Assembly (NCBI GenBank): GCA_007753675.1
Contig: CP036432.1
Span: 1,586,394 to 1,650,393 of the forward strand
DNA: 64,000 bases
Reading direction: 5' to 3'
Source of the DNA: Stieleria magnilauensis
GTDB taxonomy: Bacteria > Planctomycetota > Planctomycetia > Pirellulales > Pirellulaceae
Position numbers and translations under genes: made by a program. Within the stretch, counting starts at the first letter, position 1; the number at the start of each line of letters is the position of its first letter. Positions 17,776-26,348 of the stretch are shown one piece after another. Under the pieces are notes generated by a model. It had not been told where the DNA came from, made no database searches, and saw nothing but the letters and a program-made list of their open reading frames with translations.

Positions 17776-19278
17776 TCAACCGACTTGCATCGCCGTTCCC
17801 ATCGTAACCCCTGGCGCGGGCAAATTGCTCTCGCCTTGCAGAAAAAGATCGATCGCGCGAGCGGCACCCCGCCCCTCGTTGATCGCCCACACAACCAGAC
17901 TCTGGCCGCGGCGACAGTCCCCGGCGGCAAAGACCTTGTCGATGTTCGTCGCAAACTGGCCGTGTTCCGCCTTGAAATTGCTCCGCGGATCGGTCTCCAT
18001 CCCCAGCGATTCGGGGACGTACTGTTCCGGCCCCAAGAATCCCATCGACAGCAGGATCAATTGGGCAGGCCACTGTTTTTCGGACCCTTCGACCTCGGCC
18101 ATCTGCCATTTTCCCGACGCGTCTTTGGTCCATTCCACTTCGACGGTCTTGATGCCCGCAAGCTCGCCGGCGTCATCGACGACGAATTCCTTGCTGAGGA
18201 TCTGGTACTCACGAGGATCGCGGCCGAACTTGGCTTCGGCTTCTTCGTGTCCGTAATCGACACGGAAGATGCGAGGCCATTCCGGCCACGGATTATCCGA
18301 GGCACGCTCTTGCGGCGGTTTGGGCAGCAGTTCGAAATTGACCAGGCTGCGGCAACCGTGTCGCAAACTGGTCGCAATGCAGTCGGTTCCGGTGTCACCA
18401 CCCCCGATCACGATCACGTCTTTGCCTTCGGCGCTAATGAAGCCGTCGCCGAGCGTTTCTCCGTGCACGCTTTGCCGCGTGTTGGCGGTCAGAAACTCCA
18501 TCGCAAAATGAACGCCCTTGGCGTCCCGGTTTGGGATCGGCAGGTCGCGCGGTTTCGTGGCGCCACACGCCAACAGAACGGCATCGTTGTCGTTGACCAA
18601 CTCCTTGGGGTCGACGTCGACGCCGACGTTCACGCCGGTCACGAACTTGATCCCTTCGGCACTCATCTTGTCCACGCGGCGCTGGACCGCTTCTTTGGAA
18701 AGCTTCATGTTCGGAATGCCGTATTGCAGCAATCCGCCGATGCGATTGGCCCGTTCGTAAACGGTCACGCTGTGACCGGCTTTGTTCAACTGATCCGCCG
18801 CGGTCAAACCGGCCGGGCCGCTGCCGACAATCGCAACCGATTTACCGGTCCGGCTTTCCGGCGGTTCGGGCACGATCCAGCCCTCTTCCCAAGCCCGGTC
18901 GACGATCGCGTTCTCGATGTTCTTGATCGTCACCGGCGGGTGATTGATCCCCAACACACAGGATCCCTCGCACGGCGCCGGACACGTGCGTCCGGTGAAC
19001 TCGGGAAAGTTGTTGGTCTTGTGCAACCGCTCGATCGCTTCCTTCCAACGGTTGTTGTAGACCAAGTCGTTCCATTCGGGAATCAAGTTATCGATCGGAC
19101 ACCCCGTGCCGGACTGACAAAACGGGACGCCGCAATCCATGCAACGGGCGCCTTGTTCGCGGAGATGATCGATTTTGTGTTCGGTGTAGATTTCGTCGTA
19201 ATCGTTCAGCCGAACGACCGGCAATCGCCACGGTACTTTTTTACGATCAAACTCTTTGAATCCGGTTGGCTTTCCCAT
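17776..19278 (-). CDS. gltD: Glutamate synthase, small (beta) subunit
   Basis: 500 aa from ATG 19278 ([12 protein letters not shown]); the open frame goes back to 19395, but that part reads across family B repeats and is not conserved-looking. The subunit takes electrons from NADPH and passes them via FAD and 4Fe-4S clusters to GltB. Visible: N-terminal cysteines [15 protein letters not shown], and [12 protein letters not shown], for two 4Fe-4S clusters; the FAD motif [26 protein letters not shown]; the NADPH motif [10 protein letters not shown]; and the C-terminal [18 protein letters not shown] (FAD). Length is standard. It follows gltB on the same strand with a 126-nt gap holding family B repeats, so the pair is probably cotranscribed. 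Confidence 0.96.
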   Translation of the reverse strand: MGKPTGFKEFDRKKVPWRLPVVRLNDYDEIYTEHKIDHLREQGARCMDCGVPFCQSGTGCPIDNLIPEWNDLVYNNRWKEAIERLHKTNNFPEFTGRTCPAPCEGSCVLGINHPPVTIKNIENAIVDRAWEEGWIVPEPPESRTGKSVAIVGSGPAGLTAADQLNKAGHSVTVYERANRIGGLLQYGIPNMKLSKEAVQRRVDKMSAEGIKFVTGVNVGVDVDPKELVNDNDAVLLACGATKPRDLPIPNRDAKGVHFAMEFLTANTRQSVHGETLGDGFISAEGKDVIVIGGGDTGTDCIATSLRHGCRSLVNFELLPKPPQERASDNPWPEWPRIFRVDYGHEEAEAKFGRDPREYQILSKEFVVDDAGELAGIKTVEVEWTKDASGKWQMAEVEGSEKQWPAQLILLSMGFLGPEQYVPESLGMETDPRSNFKAEHGQFATNIDKVFAAGDCRRGQSLVVWAINEGRGAARAIDLFLQGESNLPAPGVTMGTAMQVG

Positions 19279-19329
19279 CAGTCTGCTCTTGGTCTTACGT
19301 TTTGGATGTATTGGAAATAAAGTTGTTGC

Positions 19330-19412
19330 GGCAAGCTGGGGACGCTTGCGGATTGGGCTGGCAAGCTGGAAGCTTGCGTGCTTACTCGTAGGCAAGCTGG
19401 AAGCTTACCCCA
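19330..19412. repeat. Family B repeat: three copies at the gltB/gltD junction
   Basis: Copies at 19330-19349 (GCAAGCTGGGGACGCTTGCG), 19360-19378 (GGCAAGCTGGAAGCTTGCG) and 19391-19412 (ending in TTACCCCA). Each is a near-palindrome around AAGCTT or a decayed form. The last copy contains TTA 19405-19407, which on the minus strand is the TAA stop codon of gltB. Confidence 0.85.
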
Positions 19413-22400
19413 CGGGGGCTGCTTGTTCTTTCTGTGCCAGCAGCACGCGTTTGTAGTCCACGGGCATGACTTTGACGCACTGTGACATGAACGTGTCCCA
19501 ATCCTCGAGTGCTTCGGCGGCGACTTCGCTACCGGTGTACTGCTTGTGCCGAGTGATCAACTCTTTGATTTCGGCTTCCTCGTCCGAATCGTCGATCCGC
19601 TCCAGTTCGACCAATGCCAGGTTGCACTTGATATTGAAATCACCGCTGCGATCCCAGACGTAGGCGATCCCGCCGGACATTCCGGCGGCAAAGTTCCGTC
19701 CGGTTTCGCCGAGGATCACGACGCGACCGCCCGTCATGTATTCACAACCATGATCGCCGACGCCTTCGACGACGGTCTTGGCACCGCTATTTCGCACACA
19801 GAACCGCTCAGCCGCACGACCGCGGAAAAACGCTTCTCCGCCGGTCGCCCCGTACAAGCACACGTTGCCGACCAAGATGTTGTCTTGCGACTTGAAACTG
19901 CTCTGCTTGGGCGGATAGACGATGATGCGACCACCGCTGAGCCCCTTGCCGACGTAATCGTTGGCGTCGCCTTCCAGATCGATGGTGATGCCGTGGGCCA
20001 AGAAGGCCCCCAAACTTTGACCCGCCGATCCGGTCAATTGAAGTCGAATGGTGTCGTCGGGCAGCCCCATTTGGCCGTAGACCTTGGCGACCTCGTTGCT
20101 GAGGATCGTTCCCACGGTCCGGTTGATATTGATGATCGGTGATTCGATCACAATCGGCTCTTTGGTTTCGATCGACTTGCGTGCCTGGTCCAACAACACC
20201 GTCATGTCCAATGATTTTTCCAAACCGTGATCTTGGGTCTGGCTGCAAATCACTTGAACGTCCGGGTGCGGCTTGGTGGCGACTCGCAAAATCGCGGTCA
20301 AATCCAAACCGTCCGCCTTCCAGTGTTTGATCGCGTCGTCGGTGTGCAACACGTCGCTGCGACCGACCATTTCATCGATCGTTCGGAAACCGAGTTCGGC
20401 CATCAGGCGACGCGTTTCTTCGGCCACCATGAACAGGTAGTTGACGACATGCTCCGGCTTGCCGGTGAACTTCTCACGCAGGTAGGGATCTTGAGTCGCG
20501 ATCCCGACCGGGCAGGTGTTCAGATGGCACTTCCGCATCATGATGCAACCGAGCGTGATCAGCGGCGCGGTCGAAAAGCCGAACTCTTCGGCCCCGAGCA
20601 ATGCGGCGATCACGACGTCGCGTCCGGTCTTGAGTCCACCGTCGGTCTGCAACACCACGCGGCTACGCAGATTGTTCAACACCAGCACCTGGTGCGTCTC
20701 GGCAATCCCCAACTCCCACGGCAAACCGGCATGTTTGATACTGGTCAACGGCGACGCCCCGGTCCCGCCGGTGTCACCGGAAATCAGAATGTGATCGGCG
20801 AACGCCTTGGCAACACCACTGGCGATCACACCGACGCCGACTTCGGAAACCAGTTTGACGCTGATCCGGGCGGCACGATTCGCGTTCTTCAAATCGTGAA
20901 TCAACTGCGCCAGGTCTTCGATCGAGTAGATGTCGTGGTGCGGCGGAGGACTGATCAGGCCCACACCCGGCGTGCTGTAACGAATTCGGGCGATGTTGTC
21001 ATCGACCTTCTTCCCCGGCAGCTCACCGCCTTCACCTGGCTTGGCACCCTGCGAAATCTTGATCTGAATCTCGTCGGCATTGGTCAAGTATTCGATCGTG
21101 ACGCCGAAGCGGCCCGAGGCGACTTGTTTGATCGCCGAACGTTTGGAATCGCCGTTTTCGAGCGGTTGGAATCGCAACGGGTCTTCACCGCCTTCGCCGG
21201 TGTTGCTTTTCCCGCCCAGACGGTTCATCGCGATCGCCAACGTCTCGTGCGATTCGGCACTGATGCTGCCGAAGCTCATCGCGCCGGTGCAGAACCGTTT
21301 GACGATTTCCGACGCCGGTTGAACCTCTTCCAACGGGATCGAGTTTCCGGTTTCCTTGAACCGCAGCAACCCGCGAAGGGTGCAGCGGGAGCGGTTGTCG
21401 GAATTAATTTTGTCAGCGAACTTCCAGTACGCGTCTTCGTTGTTGTTCCGCGCGGCGATCTGCAAGTCGGCGATCGAATCGGGCGACCAAGCGTGCTTTT
21501 CACCTTCGGCCCGCCAATGGTACTCGCCCAGGTTGGGCAGGGTCGGCAAGTTATCGCTCTTGCGTTTGGGATACCCCAACGCGTGGCGACGGAGCGTTTC
21601 TTCGGCGATCACGTCAAAGGAAACGCCCTGAATTCGGCTGGCCGTTCCGACGAAGCACTTGGCGATCACTTCGTCCTTCAATCCCAGGGCTTCAAAGATC
21701 TGGGCACCCTTGTAGCTTTGCAGCGTGCTGATCCCCATCTTGGCCATCACCTTGAGCATGCCCTTGGCGACGCCCTTTCGATAGCTGGCGACAATCTTGT
21801 CATCATCCAGCGACGGATCCATCAACGCGTCGCGGCGTGCTTGCCAAAGGGCTTCAAAGGCCAGGTAGGGATTGATCGCATCGGCACCGTAACCGATCAA
21901 CAGGCAGTGGTGGTGGACCTCGCGAGCCTCGCCCGTTTCGACGACCAACCCGATTCGCGTCCGCTTGGCCTGTTTGACCAGGTGATGGTGGACCGCTCCG
22001 GTTGCCAACAGGGCGCTGACCGGAACACGGTTGGGTCCGATCTTGCGGTCCGAAAGCACCACCAATTCAATCCCGTCGTCGGCCGCCGATTCGGCCTCGG
22101 CCGAGATTCGGTCCAGCGTTGCTTGCAGCCCCGCCTTGCCTTCGCTGCGGTCGAACGTGATGTCGATCACGCGACTTTGCCAGCCCTCGTGGTTGATGTG
22201 GGACAGCGCGGCGAGTTCCTCGTTGGTCAGAATCGGGTGCTCGACCAACAAACGGTGGCAGTGCGCCGGCGTCGCGTCCAACAGGTTTTGCTCGGGCCCG
22301 ATGTAGCATTCCAGCGACATGATCACCTCTTCGCGAATCGAATCGATCGCCGGGTTGGTGACTTGCGCGAACAGTTGCTTGAAATAGTCATAGATCATGC

Positions 22401-23982
22401 GGGGCTTGTCCGACAGACACGCCAGCGCGCTGTCGTTGCCCATCGAACCGACCGGGTCACGCAGGTCTCGGACCAGCGGACGCAACATGAAATTCATCGT
22501 TTCGCTGGTGTACCCGAATGCCTGCATGCGGTGCAGTAGCGTGTCGCTGTCAAACCCGTGCGGTTCCGCTTCCGGATGCAGGTCCGACAGACGGATACGT
22601 TCTTGACGGAGCCAGTCGCCATAAGGCATCGCTTTGGCGAAATTGGTTTTCAGCTCCTCGTCGGGAATCAGTCGCCCCTGTTCAAAATCGATCAGGAACA
22701 TTTTGCCCGGTTGCAAACGGCCCTTCTCTTTGACGATGGCCGGATCGACCGGCAACACACCGACCTCGCTGGCCATGATCACGCGGTCGTCGTGGGTGAC
22801 GTAGTAGCGACTGGGACGCAAACCGTTTCGGTCAAGCGTCGCGCCGATGTACTTGCCGTCGGTAAACGCGATCGATGCCGGGCCGTCCCAGGGTTCCATC
22901 ATGCACGAGAAATACTCGTAGAACGCCCGCTTGTCTTCGCTCATCGAGTCGTGTTTCTGCCAGGCTTCGGGAACCATCATCATGATGGCTTCCTGCAACG
23001 TGCGCCCGTTCATCAACAGGAACTCGAGCACGTTGTCGAACGTTCCCGAATCGCTGCAATCGGGCTCGACGACGGGAAACAGTTTTTGCAACTCCTCGCC
23101 GAACAACTTGCTTTCGGCGGTCCCCTGACGCGCCTTCATCCAGTTGCTGTTGCCACGCAGCGTGTTGATCTCGCCGTTGTGGCTCATGAATCGCAACGGC
23201 TGGGCGCGGTCCCAGCTGGGGAACGTGTTGGTCGAAAATCGACTGTGGACCATCGCCAGGTGCGTTTCGAAATCCGGGTCGCGGAGATCGGGGAAGTACG
23301 GCAACAGCTGCGCCGGCGTCAGCATCCCCTTGTAGATGATCACCTTGGTGCTGAGCGAGCAAATGTAGAACATCAGCGCCTGCTTGAGCGTCTTGCTGCC
23401 GCGCAACAGGTGGCTGGCACGCTTGCGAATCATGTACAGCTCACGCTCGAACGCTTCGCCCTTGAGTCCATCGGCGGCACCGACAAACAACTGTTCGATC
23501 ACAGGTTCGGCGGCACGTGCGGTGGGACCGACATCAGCGAAATCGGTCGCCTGGTGCACGTCGCGCCAGCCGTAGAACACCTGACCGCGATCGGCGATCA
23601 GCTTTTCAATCGTCTGCTTGCACTCGGCCCGCTCGGCGTCGTCCTGGGGCAGGAAGACCAGCCCGGCACTGAATCGCCCCGGCTCGGGCAAGTCGACGCC
23701 CAAGTCTTCCTTGGCCACCTTGGCAAGAAACTTGTGCGGCAGCCCACACATCATGCCGCAGCCGTCACCGGTGTTCGGTTCGCAACCGCAGGCACCACGG
23801 TGATCCATCGCGCGGAGGATCTCGTCGGCGTCGAGCACGTTTTGATGGCTGGGAACACCCTTGATGTGAGCGATGAACCCGACCCCACACGCATCTTTCT
23901 CGTGCTCAGGGTCGTACAACCCTTGCTTTTTGGGCAGGTGAAACAGTGGATCACGCATCTCGATTTCTTTCGTTGATGTCAT
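19405..23982 (-). CDS. gltB: Glutamate synthase, large (alpha) subunit
   Basis: 1525 aa, the normal length. It makes two glutamates from glutamine and 2-oxoglutarate. The N-terminal nucleophile is Cys32 in DACGVGFIAH, so about 31 residues should be removed by processing. The amidotransferase domain continues through HSRFSTNTFPSWDRAQP and ISHNGEINTLRGN-like sequence, followed by the central domain. The FMN-binding synthase domain holds SLISPPPHHDIYSIEDLAQL-like and SGDTGGTGASPLTSIKHAG motifs. Cysteines for the 3Fe-4S cluster are at about residues 1145-1157 (CIMMRKCHLNTCP). The C-terminal GXGXG domain (GLSGGRIIV, GGRVVILGETGRNFAAGMSGG) completes it. The start is preceded by the LysR gene; gltD follows. 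The final residues, just before the stop, lie at the edge of a family B repeat. Confidence 0.97.
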   Translation of the reverse strand: MTSTKEIEMRDPLFHLPKKQGLYDPEHEKDACGVGFIAHIKGVPSHQNVLDADEILRAMDHRGACGCEPNTGDGCGMMCGLPHKFLAKVAKEDLGVDLPEPGRFSAGLVFLPQDDAERAECKQTIEKLIADRGQVFYGWRDVHQATDFADVGPTARAAEPVIEQLFVGAADGLKGEAFERELYMIRKRASHLLRGSKTLKQALMFYICSLSTKVIIYKGMLTPAQLLPYFPDLRDPDFETHLAMVHSRFSTNTFPSWDRAQPLRFMSHNGEINTLRGNSNWMKARQGTAESKLFGEELQKLFPVVEPDCSDSGTFDNVLEFLLMNGRTLQEAIMMMVPEAWQKHDSMSEDKRAFYEYFSCMMEPWDGPASIAFTDGKYIGATLDRNGLRPSRYYVTHDDRVIMASEVGVLPVDPAIVKEKGRLQPGKMFLIDFEQGRLIPDEELKTNFAKAMPYGDWLRQERIRLSDLHPEAEPHGFDSDTLLHRMQAFGYTSETMNFMLRPLVRDLRDPVGSMGNDSALACLSDKPRMIYDYFKQLFAQVTNPAIDSIREEVIMSLECYIGPEQNLLDATPAHCHRLLVEHPILTNEELAALSHINHEGWQSRVIDITFDRSEGKAGLQATLDRISAEAESAADDGIELVVLSDRKIGPNRVPVSALLATGAVHHHLVKQAKRTRIGLVVETGEAREVHHHCLLIGYGADAINPYLAFEALWQARRDALMDPSLDDDKIVASYRKGVAKGMLKVMAKMGISTLQSYKGAQIFEALGLKDEVIAKCFVGTASRIQGVSFDVIAEETLRRHALGYPKRKSDNLPTLPNLGEYHWRAEGEKHAWSPDSIADLQIAARNNNEDAYWKFADKINSDNRSRCTLRGLLRFKETGNSIPLEEVQPASEIVKRFCTGAMSFGSISAESHETLAIAMNRLGGKSNTGEGGEDPLRFQPLENGDSKRSAIKQVASGRFGVTIEYLTNADEIQIKISQGAKPGEGGELPGKKVDDNIARIRYSTPGVGLISPPPHHDIYSIEDLAQLIHDLKNANRAARISVKLVSEVGVGVIASGVAKAFADHILISGDTGGTGASPLTSIKHAGLPWELGIAETHQVLVLNNLRSRVVLQTDGGLKTGRDVVIAALLGAEEFGFSTAPLITLGCIMMRKCHLNTCPVGIATQDPYLREKFTGKPEHVVNYLFMVAEETRRLMAELGFRTIDEMVGRSDVLHTDDAIKHWKADGLDLTAILRVATKPHPDVQVICSQTQDHGLEKSLDMTVLLDQARKSIETKEPIVIESPIININRTVGTILSNEVAKVYGQMGLPDDTIRLQLTGSAGQSLGAFLAHGITIDLEGDANDYVGKGLSGGRIIVYPPKQSSFKSQDNILVGNVCLYGATGGEAFFRGRAAERFCVRNSGAKTVVEGVGDHGCEYMTGGRVVILGETGRNFAAGMSGGIAYVWDRSGDFNIKCNLALVELERIDDSDEEAEIKELITRHKQYTGSEVAAEALEDWDTFMSQCVKVMPVDYKRVLLAQKEQAAPVG

Positions 23983-24084
23983 CGGAGTGAAGGCTTCAGT
24001 TTCGTGTGTGGGGATGATTCGCCTCTGCCGATGCGAACCGTGGTCTTGATTGGTGTGTGATTTAAAAAGGGTTGTCGCAGCGTG

Positions 24085-25059
24085 CTAAGCGACGACGGAG
24101 GTACCGGGGACGATCGGCGGCCCCTGCGATTGCGACTTATGCCGACCGCGTCCGCCGGGTTTGTCTCGGTCGGGTTCCAAGGGGCGGCCCAACAACAGCG
24201 ATCCGAATTCGTAACCGGCGGCACTCGGCCGGCCCGAACGCCGGAACACGATCCCAAGGGGACGGACCATCCGTAACGCACGACAGGCCACCACTCGCAA
24301 CGCACCGGTCGCGGTTTCCCGCCGCACCGCCGCCTCGGGCAGAAACCCCGCGCCGTCATTGGCCTGGATCGCACGCACGATCGAATCGGCGTTGTCAAAT
24401 TCGTTTCGAAAATCCACCCGGATCCCGGATCGTTTCAGCGTCGCGTCGATCATCCGGCGCAACTCCAGGCTGCGGTCGAATCCGATCATCTCGATGCCAT
24501 CCAGATCCGACAACTCCGCTTCGTTGCGGCGAGCCAACGGATGCCCGGAGGCACAAACCAGTCGTACCGGTTCCTTCTGCCACGGCACCACGACGAGTTG
24601 CTTGTTCGTCTTGGGAAAACTGATCAGCCCGATCTCCGCATCGCCGTTGAGCACGTTTCGGATCACGGCCTCGTTTTGACCGTAACCGATTCGCACATCG
24701 ACATCCGGATACAAACGACCGAACTCCTCGATCGCTTCGGGCATGTAACTCAGTCCCACCGAATAGATCGCCGCGACATGCAACGGTCCGGTCAAGCCGC
24801 GCCCGGCCGTGATCACGCGCTCTTCTAAACGGTGATACTCCGCCAAAATCTCTCGCAGTCCGCAGTGATAGTTGGCCCCCGCGGCGGTCAGCGACAACGG
24901 TCGTGTCGAACGATCGATCAGTTGAACGCCGAGTGCTTCTTCGAGATGTTGGATCGCTTGACTGGCCGCACTCTGCGTCACGCCACGAGCGTCCGCAGCT
25001 TTGGAAAAGCTACGCAGCTGGGCGACGTCACAGAAAATCTCAAGCGTTCGTAGTTGCAA
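24085..25059 (-). CDS. LysR-family transcriptional regulator
   Basis: 324 aa, starting at TTG 25059; no in-frame ATG or GTG exists before an upstream stop. N-terminal winged HTH: LRTLEIFCDVAQLRSFSKAA, GVTQSAASQAIQHLEEALGVQLIDR, PLSLTAAG. The effector-binding part is typical (GPLHVAAIYSVGLSYMPE, EIGLISFPKTNKQLVVVPW), but the last about 60 residues turn Arg/Gly-rich (LRMVRPLGIVFRRSGRPSAAG), probably a lineage-specific tail. It lies upstream of gltB-gltD on the same strand with a 102-nt gap, so it is a candidate GltC-like activator, perhaps even cotranscribed. Whether it senses 2-oxoglutarate or glutamine cannot be told. Confidence 0.92.
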   Translation of the reverse strand: MQLRTLEIFCDVAQLRSFSKAADARGVTQSAASQAIQHLEEALGVQLIDRSTRPLSLTAAGANYHCGLREILAEYHRLEERVITAGRGLTGPLHVAAIYSVGLSYMPEAIEEFGRLYPDVDVRIGYGQNEAVIRNVLNGDAEIGLISFPKTNKQLVVVPWQKEPVRLVCASGHPLARRNEAELSDLDGIEMIGFDRSLELRRMIDATLKRSGIRVDFRNEFDNADSIVRAIQANDGAGFLPEAAVRRETATGALRVVACRALRMVRPLGIVFRRSGRPSAAGYEFGSLLLGRPLEPDRDKPGGRGRHKSQSQGPPIVPGTSVVA

Positions 25060-25071
25060 TCGTGATCCAGT

Positions 25072-25086
25072 ATTAGATGGCCTAAT
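25072..25086. promoter_or_regulatory. Candidate LysR-type operator
   Basis: ATTAG-ATGGC-CTAAT is a perfect 5-5-5 interrupted palindrome with the T-N11-A pattern of LysR boxes. It begins 12 nt upstream of the LysR gene start, suiting negative autoregulation. I did not find the same box in the LysR-gltB gap. Confidence 0.5.
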
Positions 25087-25443
25087 GCTGCCAGCCGAGA
25101 CACTTCGGACTTGCTAATGCGAAGGTAAACAGGCTTGAAACCGTCGTCAAGCCACGGAAGCCGGCGTCCACCATCAGGGCACCTAAGGCGACTTGATCCG
25201 CCACTATCTGCCCAGAATGTTGATATCATTCGGGGGGATCGAGTGCGGCACTCGTATTTCGCGGCACAGAACATGCCGGAGCCCGCCGCCAATCCGTGCC
25301 GAAACGAGCTGCCATGAGCCGCCATGAGCCGCCATGGTTCCATCACGCATCGCGCACCGGTAGATCGAATCCAAAGGTCCGCGCGGGATCCGGATACGAC
25401 GCCCGATCCCTGCGATGCTCAATCACCGCGATCACCGCGATGC
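25087..25443. other. Intergenic region, no gene seen
   Basis: 357 bp between the LysR operator and the stop of the small membrane protein. Around 25313-25340 GCCATGAGCC-type 10-mers repeat in tandem (three partial copies). No RNA gene or convincing ORF was found. Confidence 0.6.
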
Positions 25444-25704
25444 TCAATCACCGCTGGGCCTGAATCGCTGGGGAAGCGTGAACGAGTAGATCACGATCAG
25501 TGACCCTACGCTCAACACCAACCACGGAAACCACTCTTTGGGCTGCCAGGTGATCGTGGTCTGTCCGGCGATCGTGGAGGGACTGAAAAACTCTTTGGCG
25601 CTCGAACCGCGATCGGAGTAGATGTTCGCGCTGTCGATCACCAGCGATTCGAAACCGACGATGATCGCCATGATGCCCAGCGCAATAAAAAATGCACGCC
25701 ACAT
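25444..25704 (-). CDS. Small two-helix membrane protein, unknown function
   Basis: 86 aa from ATG 25704, chosen because GGAG lies 10 nt upstream; the frame extends to 25815 without support. Helix 1 is RAFFIALGIMAIIVGFESLVI, followed by an exported loop of about 35 residues (DSANIYSDRGSSAKEFF, TITWQPKEW), then helix 2 FPWLVLSVGSLIVIYSFTL and a short basic tail. Not recognised as a named family, although similar short proteins exist in planctomycetes. It stands alone between two long intergenic stretches. Confidence 0.7.
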   Translation of the reverse strand: MWRAFFIALGIMAIIVGFESLVIDSANIYSDRGSSAKEFFSPSTIAGQTTITWQPKEWFPWLVLSVGSLIVIYSFTLPQRFRPSGD

Positions 25705-26187
25705 CGGAAGGTGTCTCCGGAAAAGGTGGTCAGGGGGTTGCCGAACGATCGCCTGCGGGAAATCCCCCGCAAGGATCGGCTCCGGCGATTGGTGCCTAAC
25801 AAGTCCATCGTCCAACGCAATGCTTGCAAATCAGCGGGAGCAACCCAGACGCTAGGAACGTCACGTCCGCGCTAAGACGTATCCTGACCTAAGCTTTCGT
25901 AGAGTCATTTCTACGGACCACGCATGCCGGACGGATCAAGATGATAGCGACAACGCTTGGGTCATCGACAAAACACGAATCACTGAATCGATCGGAAATC
26001 GCGACGCAACCGGATGATCCTCGCCGCGTGACAGCATGGCCGCCATGACATGCTGGTCAAACTTGGACGGGCACGCGGCGCCGTCGGACCGATGACTTAT
26101 GGTCGATTCCGATTCCCGCTGGGCATCGTCTAGTTGGCGTCCAGCCTTCAGGCCAATACTGCTTATCACCCTGCGTTTCCGGTAGGC
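25705..26187. other. Intergenic region with a half family C element
   Basis: 483 bp without a gene. A partial family C element (TTGGCGTCCAGCCTTCAGGCC) lies near 26134-26154, without its partner half. The rest shows no RNA gene or coding signal that I trust. Confidence 0.6.
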
Positions 26188-26336
26188 GGTAGTGGACGAG
26201 GCGACGAGTCCTCTGCCAATATGCCGACTGCAGGGGACTCGTCGCCTCGTCCACTACCCAAACATTGAGCAGGGGACTCGTCGCCTCGTCCACTACCCAA
26301 GCATTGAGCAGGGGACTCGTCGCCTCGTCCACTACC
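26188..26336. repeat. Family A repeat array: one direct arm, three inverted arms
   Basis: A direct arm at 26188-26211 is followed by inverted arms at 26235-26258, 26274-26297 and 26313-26336 with an exact 39-bp step; the spacers read CCAA[AG]CATTGAGCAGG. The array starts 12 nt after the stop of the caspase-fold gene, that is, at the very end of the left MoxR operon. Compared with 4765-4995, here the inverted arm has been amplified instead of the direct one. Confidence 0.92.
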
Positions 26337-26348
26337 CAAGAATTTACG

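Noticed and set aside
17785..19320. 511-aa open frame on the plus strand over gltD
   Set aside because: Shadow of gltD on the other strand, with no recognisable domain or start signal.
20227..22539. 770-aa open frame on the plus strand over gltB
   Set aside because: It is antisense to a clearly conserved gltB; His/Arg/Gln-rich composition is typical of the complement of a high-GC coding frame.
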